Under the pieces are notes generated by a model, which searched no databases, had not been told where the DNA came from, and saw nothing but the letters and a program-made list of their open reading frames with translations. From Streptomyces globisporus (lineage in GTDB: Bacteria > Actinomycetota > Actinomycetes > Streptomycetales > Streptomycetaceae), in contig BMTG01000001.1 of NCBI GenBank assembly GCA_014649555.1, positions 310,001 through 374,000 on the forward strand: a DNA stretch of 64,000 bases, written 5' to 3'. Positions 25,698 through 34,326 of this stretch are shown here, piece after piece. Position 1 is the first letter of the stretch; every line of letters starts with the position of its first letter. Both the position numbers and the translations under genes were made by a program.

Positions 25698-28600
25698 CTG
25701 CGTGCCTCCTCGACTGTGTCCCCCGTCTCGTCGTTCCGTGTGTCCGGTGCGGCGCCTGTGGTGTGCGCGGTGGTGCTCTCGTGCCCCGTACGCCCCGTGG
25801 GTACGCCCCCGGGCTGGGCGACGGCGATGCCGCCGGTCTCGGCGATCTCGGCCTCGACGTCGCGCCGGCCTTCCTTCGCCGCCTGGTGGAAGCTGCCGAG
25901 CCGGCGGCGCAGGGCGTCCCGGTCAAGGCCGCCGGTGCGTCCGGGGGCGGGGGTCGCGTCGGGCCGGGCCACCTTGGGGGTGCGCTTCGGCAGTCCCTTG
26001 TCGGTGACTCGGCCGGCCTCGGGGCGGCGGGGGCCGGGGACGGTCTCGGCGGGGGCGTCGGGCGCTGCGACCGCCTCGGCCGCTTCGGCTGCCTCGGCGC
26101 GGGGCGAGGGGCGGAACGCGGGCCCGTCCGGGTCCTGGTGGCCGGGTCCGGTCTCGGCCGGGCGCTCGTGGCGGTCGGGGCCGATGGCGTACGGGTCGGC
26201 GGGCGGTGTGACCTCTTCCGCCGGGGCCGCGGGCGGCTTCGGCAGCCGGACCTGCAGCGTGATCTCCGACTCCGACTCGGCGTCGGTGTCCGCGTCGGTC
26301 CCGGCTTCGGTCCCGGCCTCCGCGACCGGCTGCCGGACCTCCTGCGTCCGGTCCTGCGGCGGTACGGCGGTGGCTTCCGGGCTCTCGTCGGCGTTCTCGG
26401 CCGGGGCGCTCGCGGCGTCGGCGTTCTCGGTGGCGTCGGCGTTCTCGCGGATCGTCCGCTCGGCTGCGGCGATCATCGGATCGGTATCGGTGTCGGTGTC
26501 GGCCGGGCCGGGCTCGACGGCCGTCCCGGCGGCCGTCTCGGGGGCGTTCTCCGCGTCGGCCACCGGCTCGGGCAGCGCGGCCGGCTGCGGGGAACGGCTG
26601 GGCAGGGCGTTGGAGTTGGCTTCGGCCACCGAGCCCGGGAGGTTGAGTGTGGGCGCGTCGCCGGGCAGTTGCACGGCGGGCGGGGTGGCGGCGGGCAGCG
26701 TTTTGGGCAGCAGGGCCTGCGGCAGGACGACGACGGCCGTCACTCCACTCCCCTTCTGCTCGCGCAGCTGGACCCGCACCCCGTGCCGGGCGGCCAGCAG
26801 CGACGTCACCTGGAGACCGAGTCCGGCGCCGTCGGCATTCTGCTCACCGGCCTCGAACGAGGCCGGGTCCGCCAGCCTGGCATTCAGCTCTTCCATCCGG
26901 ACGGTCGACATGCCGATGCCCTCGTCCGACACGGAGAGCATCACCTCGCCGCTCTCCAGCAGCCAGCCGGACAGCTCGACATGGGAGTCCGGCGGGGAGA
27001 AGGAGGTGGCGTTCTCCAGGAGTTCGGCCAGCAGGTGGCTGAGGTCGTCGGCGGCGAACCCGGCGATCTGGGCGTGCGGCGGCAGGGACTGGATGGTGAC
27101 CCGTTCGTACCGCTCGATCTCGCTGACGGCGGCGCGCGCCACGTCGACCAGCGGGATCGGCCCGGCGTGGCCGTGGCCGTGCTCGGCGCCCGCGAGGACG
27201 AGCATGTTCTCGCTGTGGCGGCGCATGACCGTGGCCATGTGGTCGAGCTTGAAGAGGGTGGCCAGGCGCTCCGGGTCCTGCTCGCGCTCCTCCAGCCCCT
27301 CGATGACGCCGAGCTGCCGCTCGACGAGGCCGAGGGTGCGCAGCGAGAGGTTGACGAAGGTGTGGTGGACCGTGTTCCTGAGCTGTCCGAGCTGGGTGGC
27401 GAGTTCAGCGGTCCGCTCCTGGAGTTCGGTCCGCTGCTGCGCCAGGGACTCGCGGCTCTTGATCAGGCCGGAGCGTTCGGCGGTGAGGCTCTCGACGCGT
27501 CCGCCGAGGTCCTGGTGGAGGTCGGTGAGCTTGCCGTGGAGGGCGTTCATCGACCGGACGACCTGGGCGAACTCGTCGTTGCGGCCGGTGTAGCGGACCG
27601 GTTCGGCGTTCTCGGGGTCCTCGGCCAGACGCGCGGCGCCGATGCGCAGGACGGCGAGCGGCTGGGTGAGGGTGCGGGCGACGGCGGTGGAGACGCCGAC
27701 GGCGAGCAGGAAGCAGCCGCCGAGCAGGGCGATGGCCAGTTCGAGGGCGGTGACGTCGTCGTCGCGCAGCCCCTCCAGGTCCTGGACCTGGCCGGTGGTC
27801 AGGGCGGACTCGACGCTGCGCATCCGGTCGACGCGGGCGGAGAGCGCGGCCTCCAGCTTCCGGGGGCTGACCTTGCGGTCCGCTTCCGACAGTTCGGGGC
27901 GGTCGGTGAGGCGGGTGAGGTACTTCTCGGCGTCGTTGACCTGGGAGCCGGTGACGGTGGCGGAGAGCTTGTCCCGGGCCTCCGGGTCCGCCGCCTGGTC
28001 GAAGTCGGCGAGCGCGGCCAGCTCCCGCACCCGGGCCTGCTGGGCGGCAGCGCTCAGCTCGTCGCGTTCACGGTCGGCCCGGGTGGCGCCCTCGTCCTGG
28101 GTCTGCACGGGCAGCCCGGTGAAGGGGTCGGTCTGCGGGGCCGTCGGCTCGGGGCTCGGCACGGCGAGCGCGGCGAGGAGGAGGCCGCGGGTGGCGGAGG
28201 CCTGTTCGGAGGCGCCGCCGAGGGTGAGCGGGGCCCGGGTGGCGTCGGCGGCGCGCGGCGGGGTCTTCTCCGCGAGTTCGGCGGCGATGCCGTGCAGCTT
28301 GGCGATGAGGTCGGAGTACGCCTGGTGCGCCTCCAGGGCCGAGCCCTTGCCGGTCAGCGCGGCGCGGCGCAGGGAGGGGACCGTCGAGAGGTCACGGCGC
28401 AGGGCCGCGGAGGCCGCCTCGTGGATCTCGTCGATCTGCTGGTCGACGCGGGTGGTGCGGGCGGTGCGGTTCTTCGCGCCGTCGCCGCCGTCGCCTTCCT
28501 CGGCGCGGCCGGCGGCGATGTACGCGGTGACGGCGTCACGCTCGTCGGCGAGGGAGTGCCCGAGGGTGACGGCCTGCTGGTTCAGCTCGGCGAGAGTGAC

Positions 28601-28831
28601 CAGCCGCTGGGACTCGGTCAGATCGGCGGAGGCTCCGAGCACGGCGGGGGTGCCCGCCGCCACGACGATGACGCCGACGACCGCGACCCCGGCAACCAGT
28701 CGGCTGCGCACCCGCACGGTCCGCTTGTCCGCACCGGGTGCCGGAGGCGTCGCCCCGGAACCGTCGCGCGTCGTGCCCTTGCTCCGCGGCCGCTTCTTCT
28801 GCACCGGTGCTCGCAATCTTGACTCGTCCAC
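25694..28831 (-). CDS. cvnA: Conservon sensor kinase CvnA
   Basis: A 1045-residue membrane histidine-kinase-like protein heading the conservon. Membrane helix 1 (about 44-66), a nitrate/nitrite-sensor-like outer region (about 68-355), helix 2 (about 361-388), HAMP, a coiled dimerisation stretch, then the ATPase domain (about 590-710) with LLENATSFSPP and DEGIGM and DGAGLGLQV. The last 330 residues are a disordered Pro/Ala/Glu/Thr tail. No standard HExRTP phospho-box is visible, as is typical for CvnA. Start is GTG at 28831 with only a weak AAGG close by. CvnA, B, C and D overlap by 4, 4 and 20 bases. Confidence 0.92.
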   Translation of the reverse strand: MDESRLRAPVQKKRPRSKGTTRDGSGATPPAPGADKRTVRVRSRLVAGVAVVGVIVVAAGTPAVLGASADLTESQRLVTLAELNQQAVTLGHSLADERDAVTAYIAAGRAEEGDGGDGAKNRTARTTRVDQQIDEIHEAASAALRRDLSTVPSLRRAALTGKGSALEAHQAYSDLIAKLHGIAAELAEKTPPRAADATRAPLTLGGASEQASATRGLLLAALAVPSPEPTAPQTDPFTGLPVQTQDEGATRADRERDELSAAAQQARVRELAALADFDQAADPEARDKLSATVTGSQVNDAEKYLTRLTDRPELSEADRKVSPRKLEAALSARVDRMRSVESALTTGQVQDLEGLRDDDVTALELAIALLGGCFLLAVGVSTAVARTLTQPLAVLRIGAARLAEDPENAEPVRYTGRNDEFAQVVRSMNALHGKLTDLHQDLGGRVESLTAERSGLIKSRESLAQQRTELQERTAELATQLGQLRNTVHHTFVNLSLRTLGLVERQLGVIEGLEEREQDPERLATLFKLDHMATVMRRHSENMLVLAGAEHGHGHAGPIPLVDVARAAVSEIERYERVTIQSLPPHAQIAGFAADDLSHLLAELLENATSFSPPDSHVELSGWLLESGEVMLSVSDEGIGMSTVRMEELNARLADPASFEAGEQNADGAGLGLQVTSLLAARHGVRVQLREQKGSGVTAVVVLPQALLPKTLPAATPPAVQLPGDAPTLNLPGSVAEANSNALPSRSPQPAALPEPVADAENAPETAAGTAVEPGPADTDTDTDPMIAAAERTIRENADATENADAASAPAENADESPEATAVPPQDRTQEVRQPVAEAGTEAGTDADTDAESESEITLQVRLPKPPAAPAEEVTPPADPYAIGPDRHERPAETGPGHQDPDGPAFRPSPRAEAAEAAEAVAAPDAPAETVPGPRRPEAGRVTDKGLPKRTPKVARPDATPAPGRTGGLDRDALRRRLGSFHQAAKEGRRDVEAEIAETGGIAVAQPGGVPTGRTGHESTTAHTTGAAPDTRNDETGDTVEEARS

Positions 28832-29168
28832 CCTTGAAGCAGAGGTGACGCACGGTCACATGGAAGGGCGCCCCGCTCCTGGTACGGCTTCCGACCATTC
28901 CAGCGCTTATGAGAGGGGGGCGCGCATCAACCGCTCCGCCACTCGAAGGAGTGAACATCACTCTGGAGTTGGCGAACAAGTCTCCCCCACCGGACCCCTG
29001 ACCAGGCGTGGAGGGCGGGGTGGAAGTTCGGCTCCGCCTTTGGCAGGATGCCCGCCCGCACGCTCCCCGGAGCCCCGCCTTCCACCTCGTGCGCCCGCGT
29101 TGACCTGCTGGTACAGGCCATCTTCGGCCGCGTGCGGGGATAGTGAAGGGCTCGTGCAGACTGGCGGT
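28832..29168. other. 337-base divergent intergenic region
   Basis: This gap separates cvnA (leftward) from the PP2C-like gene (rightward). It contains GAGTGA-aca-TCACTC at 28949-28963, a clean palindrome in a relatively AT-rich patch and a candidate operator. CAGACT at 29157-29162 sits six bases before the PP2C-like ATG. I see no small gene with convincing codon use or ribosome-binding site. Confidence 0.45.
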
Positions 29169-29963
29169 ATGCGCATCGAACTCGCCACCGCTCCCGGCAG
29201 TCCCGAACGCCCCAACGAGGACTGGGTCTCCGGGACTCTTCCCGCCTCCGGCCAGGGCGGTGTGCTGGTACTCCTCGACGGCGTCACCCCGCTGCGGGGG
29301 AACGGCGGTTGTGTGCACTCGGTCCCGTGGTTCACCGCGCGACTGGGCGGTGCACTGGTGGAACTGTCCGGTTCCCGCCCTGATCTGACCCTGGCCGAGA
29401 TCCTGGCCGCGGCCATCTCCCGTACAGCCGAAGCCCATCGGGTCACCTGTGACCTTTCTCACGTACGTACGCCTCAGGCGACCGTGGCCCTGGCGCGTTG
29501 GGGCGAACGCGCGATCGAGTACCTGGTGCTGTCCGACTCGGTCCTGCTGCTGGAGTCCCCCGACGGCGCGGTCCGGGCGATTCTGGACGACCGGCTGACG
29601 CGGCTTCCGCCGGGTTCGCTCGCCTCGAACGAGATCGCCGACGCCACCGTGCGCAATAAGGAGGGCGGCTTCTTCACGGCCGCCGCCGATCCGGCGGTGG
29701 CCTCGCGCGCGGTGACGGGCCGCGTCCCGGCGGCGGATGTCCGGGCGCTGGCCGCGCTCACGGATGGCGCGGCCCGCTGGACGGAGGTGTTCGGCGAGGG
29801 CGACTGGGCGGACACGCTGGGGCTGCTGCGGAAGACGGGGCCGCAGGGGCTGATCGACCGGGTGCGGGAGCTGGAGGAGGCCGACGCGGCGGCCGGGCGC
29901 GTACGGCTGCGGCACGGCAAGGCGCACGACGACGCGACCGCGCTCCTGGTGGAGCTGGTCTGA
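29169..29963 (+). CDS. PP2C-like phosphatase-family protein
   Basis: A 264-residue protein with the metal-binding skeleton of PP2C phosphatases: PNEDW near residue 15, LLDGVT (about 34-39) in place of the DGxGG motif, ALTDGAARW in the middle and a terminal KAHDDATALLVEL with the paired Asp. The usual DGMGG glycines are not fully present, so activity is uncertain. It lies divergent to the conservon. The ATG at 29169 has CAGACT six bases upstream and no Shine-Dalgarno, so it is probably leaderless; longer in-frame extensions run antisense to cvnA and are not credible. Confidence 0.82.
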   Translation: MRIELATAPGSPERPNEDWVSGTLPASGQGGVLVLLDGVTPLRGNGGCVHSVPWFTARLGGALVELSGSRPDLTLAEILAAAISRTAEAHRVTCDLSHVRTPQATVALARWGERAIEYLVLSDSVLLLESPDGAVRAILDDRLTRLPPGSLASNEIADATVRNKEGGFFTAAADPAVASRAVTGRVPAADVRALAALTDGAARWTEVFGEGDWADTLGLLRKTGPQGLIDRVRELEEADAAAGRVRLRHGKAHDDATALLVELV

Positions 29964-30054
29964 AGCGACGCGTCCCGGGTGGAGTTGCTCCGGCCTGACG
30001 CACCCTCGGCGGAGGTGAGCCGACCGGCAGCCGGCAGCCGGTGCGGAAGGCCGG

Positions 30055-30573
30055 TCAGCTCTCCGCGCGGGCGTTCAGCTGGTGCAGGAGCCGGGCCAGC
30101 TCGGCGACTTCGGCCCGGTCCCAGTCGGCCAGTTTCCGGACGTAGCGCCCGCGACGGGCGTCCCGGACGCTGCGGAAGCGGGCCAGGCCGTCGTCGGTGA
30201 GGTGGACGAGCCAGGCGCGTCCGTCGGCCGGGTCGGGTTCGCGGGCCACCAGGCCGAGGTTCTCCAGCGAGTGGAGCTGGCGGCTCATGGTGGCCTTGCC
30301 GACGCCGAAGTAGGCGGCCAGTTCGGTGGCCCGCTGTCGGCCCGCCGCCTCCAGACGGACGAGCAGACCGTAGGCGGCGGGCTCCAGTTCGGGGTGGACC
30401 TCCCGGGCCATCTCGCCCGAGCTGGCGCGCGCCCGGCGCAGGAACACGGCCAGCTCACGCTCCAGCGCCAGGAATTCATGGTCCACGCCGCTCACGTCGG
30501 GCGCGCCCGGCTCCTCGGGCGCGCCCGGCTCCTCGGGCACACCCGGCTCCGGCCCGCTGTCGTCTCCGCGCAC
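30055..30573 (-). CDS. MarR-family transcriptional regulator
   Basis: A 172-residue MarR-type regulator. The winged HTH is about residues 75-125 with RATELAAYFGVGKATMSRQL and the wing LVAREPDPADGRAWLVHLT. The first 30 residues are a Pro/Glu/Gly-rich extension encoded by 18-bp tandem repeats (30503-30538, with a partial third copy). GTG at 30573 is supported by GAGGGG. It is divergent from the polysaccharide deacetylase across 230 bases and may regulate it and itself. Confidence 0.9.
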   Translation of the reverse strand: MRGDDSGPEPGVPEEPGAPEEPGAPDVSGVDHEFLALERELAVFLRRARASSGEMAREVHPELEPAAYGLLVRLEAAGRQRATELAAYFGVGKATMSRQLHSLENLGLVAREPDPADGRAWLVHLTDDGLARFRSVRDARRGRYVRKLADWDRAEVAELARLLHQLNARAES

Positions 30574-30727
30574 GTCAGTACCCCTCGTACGGTTCCCTGC
30601 CCATGAAAGCTGCCGCCGCGGCCGGTCATCGCCGCAGCTCGGCCAGTATTTCGCAGGAGTGGACCGACCACGCCGACCCGGCCCCGATCCGGGGCCTGCC
30701 GCCGCCCCTCACCCCACTATGCACTCG

Positions 30728-30749
30728 ATGTATACACGCTATGTATAGT
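30728..30749. promoter_or_regulatory. AT-rich promoter/operator with repeated ATGTATA
   Basis: ATGTATA occurs twice, at 30728-30734 and 30741-30747, 13 bases apart; the first is part of the palindrome TGTATACA. The second overlaps TATAGT (30744-30749), a good -10 for the deacetylase gene. This is the most AT-rich patch in the divergent gap and a plausible MarR binding site. No convincing -35 is visible. Confidence 0.55.
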
Positions 30750-30803
30750 CATCGCCGTACCGCACACCTGTGCGGGATTTCCCGTACAGAGGAGTGATGT
30801 GTC

Positions 30804-31568
30804 GTGCCCGGAAAGATGCCGTTGCCCGGGATGGGGTTGGCCGCGGCGCTGGTGACGGCGCTCACACTGACGTTGAGCGGCTGCTCGATGGAGACGACCG
30901 CGCCCGGTTCGGCACGCGGGGAGGCGGCGTCCGACGCCAAGGGCGCGTTCGGGCCGGTCGACTGCCGCAAGGCGAAGTGCATCGCCCTGACCTTCGACGC
31001 GGGCCCGGGCGAGGACACGCCGAGACTGCTGGACATCCTCAAGGAGAAGAAGGTGCACGCCACCTTCTTCCTGCTGGGCAAGCACCACGTCGTCAAGCAC
31101 CCCGAGGTGGTGCAGCGCATCGAGGACGAGGGCCACGAGGTCGCCAACCACACCTGGACGCACCAGGTGCTGACCGACCGGAAGCCGGACGAGATACGGG
31201 CCGAGCTGGAGAAGACCCAGGCGGCCATCGAGAAGATCACCGGCAAGAAGCCCCGGCTGATGCGTCCGCCGCAGGGCCGGACCGACGACACGGTCTCGGA
31301 GATCAGCAAGGACCTCGGGCTCTCCCAGGTGCTGTGGAGCGCCACCGCCAAGGACTACTCGACGAACGACTCCGCGCTGATCAAGAAGCGGATCCTGGAC
31401 CAGGCGAGCAAGGACGGCGTCATCCTGCTGCACGACATCTACAAAGGCACCGTCCCCGCCGTACCCGGGATCATCGACGCGCTCCAGAAGGACGGCTACA
31501 CCCTCGTGACCGTCCCCGAGCTGATGGCCCCCGCCGAGCCGCGGCCGGGCACGATCTACCGCCCCTGA
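30804..31568 (+). CDS. Lipoprotein polysaccharide deacetylase (NodB fold)
   Basis: A 254-residue lipoprotein with lipobox TLSGC (Cys27) and a NodB deacetylase domain (about 58-235), expected to remove acetyl groups from a wall or extracellular polysaccharide. Motif 1 reads TFDAGP (63-68): the catalytic base Asp65 is kept but the metal-binding Asp is Ala66. Motif 2 NHTWTH keeps the metal histidines (about 116 and 120), motif 3 is RPPQG and motif 5 LLHDI. GTG at 30804 follows AGAGGAG at 8 bases. It is closed by a strong terminator. Confidence 0.9.
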   Translation: MPGKMPLPGMGLAAALVTALTLTLSGCSMETTAPGSARGEAASDAKGAFGPVDCRKAKCIALTFDAGPGEDTPRLLDILKEKKVHATFFLLGKHHVVKHPEVVQRIEDEGHEVANHTWTHQVLTDRKPDEIRAELEKTQAAIEKITGKKPRLMRPPQGRTDDTVSEISKDLGLSQVLWSATAKDYSTNDSALIKKRILDQASKDGVILLHDIYKGTVPAVPGIIDALQKDGYTLVTVPELMAPAEPRPGTIYRP

Positions 31569-31585
31569 GCGACGGCCCGGACACG

Positions 31586-31627
31586 CGGACGGCCCGCTCC
31601 CCGCCGCAGCGGGGAGCGGGCCGTCCG
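31586..31627. terminator. Bidirectional hairpin terminator between deacetylase and lon
   Basis: A perfect 19-base stem (CGGACGGCCCGCTCCCCGC at 31586-31604, complement at 31609-31627) closed by a 4-base loop, between convergent genes. Confidence 0.88.
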
Positions 31628-31648
31628 AGCCGGGCCGGCGTACGGCGG

Positions 31649-34066
31649 TCAGGCCGCGGCCGGGATCCTTTCCACCGGGGCCGTGGCCGGGGCGAGGGCG
31701 ATCTCCAGCACCTGGCGGACGTCGGTGACCGGGTGGACGTCCAGCTTCTCCAGCACCTCGGCCGGGACGTCGTCCAGGTCGGCCTCGTTGCGCTGGGGGA
31801 TCACCACGGTCGTGATGCCCGCCCGGTGCGCGGCCAGCAGCTTCTGCTTGACGCCGCCGATCGGCAGCACCCGCCCGGTCAGCGACACCTCACCGGTCAT
31901 CGCCACATCCGTACGGACGAGGCGTCCGGAGAGCAGCGAGGCCAGCGCGGTCGTCAGCGTGACGCCGGCGCTCGGGCCGTCCTTGGGGACCGCGCCCGCC
32001 GGGAAGTGGACGTGCACGCCCCGGTCCTTGAGGTCCGCGACCGGCAGCTCCAGCTCCGCGCCGTGCGACCGCAGGAAGCTCAGCGCGATCTGCGCCGACT
32101 CCTTCATGACGTCCCCGAGCTGACCGGTCAGGGTCAGTCCGGACGCCCCGGTCTCCGGGTCGGCGAGCGACGCCTCGACGAAGAGGACGTCACCGCCCGC
32201 CCCGGTCACCGCGAGCCCGGTGGCCACGCCCGGCACCGCGGTGCGGCGCTCGGCCGGGTCCTGCGCGGACTCGGGCACGTGGTGCGGGCGCCCGATGAGG
32301 CCGCGCAGGTCGGCGTCGGTCACCGTGAACGGCAGCTCGCGGTCGCCCAGTTCGTGCTGGGCCGCGACCTTGCGGAGCAGCCGGGCGACCGCCCGCTCCA
32401 GATTCCGTACGCCCGCCTCACGGGTGTACTCGCCGGCCAGCTTGCGCAGCGCCGACTCCTCCAGGGCGACCTCGTCCTTCTCCAGACCGGCCCGCTCCAG
32501 CTGGCGCGGGAGCAGGTGGTCCCGGGCGATGACGACCTTCTCGTCCTCGGTGTAGCCGTCGAGGCGGACCAGCTCCATCCGGTCGAGCAGTGCCTCCGGG
32601 ATGGCTTCGAGGACGTTGGCGGTGGCCAGGAAGACCACGTCGCTGAGGTCGAGCTCGACCTCCAGGTAGTGGTCGCGGAAGGTGTGGTTCTGCGCCGGGT
32701 CGAGGACTTCGAGGAGGGCGGCGGCCGGGTCGCCCCGGAAGTCGGAGCCGACCTTGTCGATCTCGTCGAGCAGGACGACCGGGTTCATCGAACCGGCCTC
32801 CTTGATGGCCCGCACGATCCGGCCGGGGAGCGCGCCGACGTACGTACGCCGGTGGCCGCGGATCTCCGCCTCGTCCCGGACACCACCGAGCGCGACACGG
32901 ACGAACTTGCGGCCCATGGCGTGCGCGACGGACTCGCCGAGCGAGGTCTTGCCGACGCCGGGCGGGCCGACGAGGGCGAGCACGGCACCGCCACGACGCC
33001 CGCCGACGACTCCCAGCCCCCGGTCGGCACGCCGCTTGCGCACCGCGAGGTACTCGGTGATCCGCTCCTTCACATCGGCCAGGCCGGCGTGCTCGGCGTC
33101 CAGGACCTCCTGGGCGCCGCGGATGTCGTAGGCGTCCTCGGTCCGCTCGGTCCAGGGCAGTTCGAGGACGGTGTCCAGCCAGGTGCGGATCCAGGAGCCC
33201 TCGGGCGACTGGTCGCTGGAGCGCTCCAGCTTCTCGACCTCCTTGAGCGCGGCCTCGCGGACGTGCTCGGGCAGGTCGGCGGCCTCGACGCGGGCCCGGT
33301 AGTCGTCGGACTCGTCCTCCGGGTCGCCGTTGAGCTCGGCGAGCTCCTTGCGTACGGCGTCCAGCTGGCGGCGCAGCAGGAACTCGCGCTGCTGCTTGTC
33401 GACGCCGTCCTGGACGTCCTTGGCGATGGACTCGGCCACGTCCTGTTCGGCGAGGTGCTCGCTGAGCCACTGGATGGCGAGCTTCAGCCGGGCGACGGGG
33501 TCCACGGTCTCCAGGAGCTGGACCTTCTGGGCGGTGGAGAGGAACGGTGAGTATCCGGAGTTGTCGGCGAGCGCGGAGACGTCGTCGATCTGCTGGACCC
33601 GGTCCACGACCTGCCAGGCGCCACGCTTCTTCAGCCAGCTGGTGGCGAGGGCCTTGTACTCCTTGACCAGCTCGGCGGCGGATCCGGGCAGCGGGTCGGG
33701 GGCGGCGGTCTCCAGCACGGTCCCCTCGACCCAGAGCGCCCGGCCGGGACCGCTGGTCCCGGCGCCGATGCGGACCCGGTCCCGGGCCCGGATGAGGGCG
33801 CCAGGATCGCCGTCCGACAGGCGTCCGACCTGCTCGACGGTGCCGAGGACACCGGTCCCCGTGTAGGTGCCGTCGATCCGCGGGACCAGCAGCACCTGGG
33901 GCTTGCCGCCGCCGGGGCGGGCCGCGGCCTGCGCGGCCTCGACGGCGGCGCGCACCTCGGCGTCGGACAGGTCCAGCGGCACCACCATGCCGGGCAGGAC
34001 GACCTCGTCGTCGAGCGGCAGCACGGGCAGGTCGATCGGTGTGAACGCCTGGGACTCGTTAGTCAT
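31649..34066 (-). CDS. lon: ATP-dependent protease Lon
   Basis: An 805-residue Lon protease, an ATP-driven cytoplasmic hexamer that degrades misfolded and regulatory proteins. N-terminal substrate domain (about 10-205), AAA+ module with Walker A GPPGVGKT (367-374) and Walker B VLLDEI (about 431-436), and the proteolytic domain with Ser699 (PKDGPSAG) and Lys740 (IGGVK). I start at the ATG at 34066 because GGGGAG lies just upstream and the family N-terminus begins near there; an in-frame start 7 codons earlier exists. A HAIR-like operator at 34089-34107 indicates heat-shock control by HspR. Single gene with a strong terminator. Confidence 0.96.
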   Translation of the reverse strand: MTNESQAFTPIDLPVLPLDDEVVLPGMVVPLDLSDAEVRAAVEAAQAAARPGGGKPQVLLVPRIDGTYTGTGVLGTVEQVGRLSDGDPGALIRARDRVRIGAGTSGPGRALWVEGTVLETAAPDPLPGSAAELVKEYKALATSWLKKRGAWQVVDRVQQIDDVSALADNSGYSPFLSTAQKVQLLETVDPVARLKLAIQWLSEHLAEQDVAESIAKDVQDGVDKQQREFLLRRQLDAVRKELAELNGDPEDESDDYRARVEAADLPEHVREAALKEVEKLERSSDQSPEGSWIRTWLDTVLELPWTERTEDAYDIRGAQEVLDAEHAGLADVKERITEYLAVRKRRADRGLGVVGGRRGGAVLALVGPPGVGKTSLGESVAHAMGRKFVRVALGGVRDEAEIRGHRRTYVGALPGRIVRAIKEAGSMNPVVLLDEIDKVGSDFRGDPAAALLEVLDPAQNHTFRDHYLEVELDLSDVVFLATANVLEAIPEALLDRMELVRLDGYTEDEKVVIARDHLLPRQLERAGLEKDEVALEESALRKLAGEYTREAGVRNLERAVARLLRKVAAQHELGDRELPFTVTDADLRGLIGRPHHVPESAQDPAERRTAVPGVATGLAVTGAGGDVLFVEASLADPETGASGLTLTGQLGDVMKESAQIALSFLRSHGAELELPVADLKDRGVHVHFPAGAVPKDGPSAGVTLTTALASLLSGRLVRTDVAMTGEVSLTGRVLPIGGVKQKLLAAHRAGITTVVIPQRNEADLDDVPAEVLEKLDVHPVTDVRQVLEIALAPATAPVERIPAAA

Positions 34067-34088
34067 GATCTCCCCTTCGGCAGGCAAG

Positions 34089-34107
34089 TTGAGCTATGTG
34101 GGCTCAA
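34089..34107. promoter_or_regulatory. HAIR-like HspR operator before lon
   Basis: TTGAGC (34089-34094), seven bases, then GCTCAA (34102-34107). This matches the CTTGAGT-N7-ACTCAAG HAIR consensus in spacing and most bases, and lies 23 bases before the lon start codon. HspR repression of lon is established in Streptomyces. Confidence 0.8.
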
Positions 34108-34326
34108 TGCTGGTGAGTCGCCGAATGTTCCCCGGCCGGTGTTCGCTCTGAGCGATCAGCCCTGCGGCGGCACCTTTCACCAGGGCGCCCCTCCCCGTAC
34201 GGCAGCGCTGGAAGGCGAGCGGTTGTTCCCTTCCCCGGAGCCGGAAAGGCGCTGGCCTCGGCCCCGCGCGGCGGGACAGGATGGGCGGGCATCGACCGCC
34301 ACGACCGGATACCGGAGAGCCGCATC

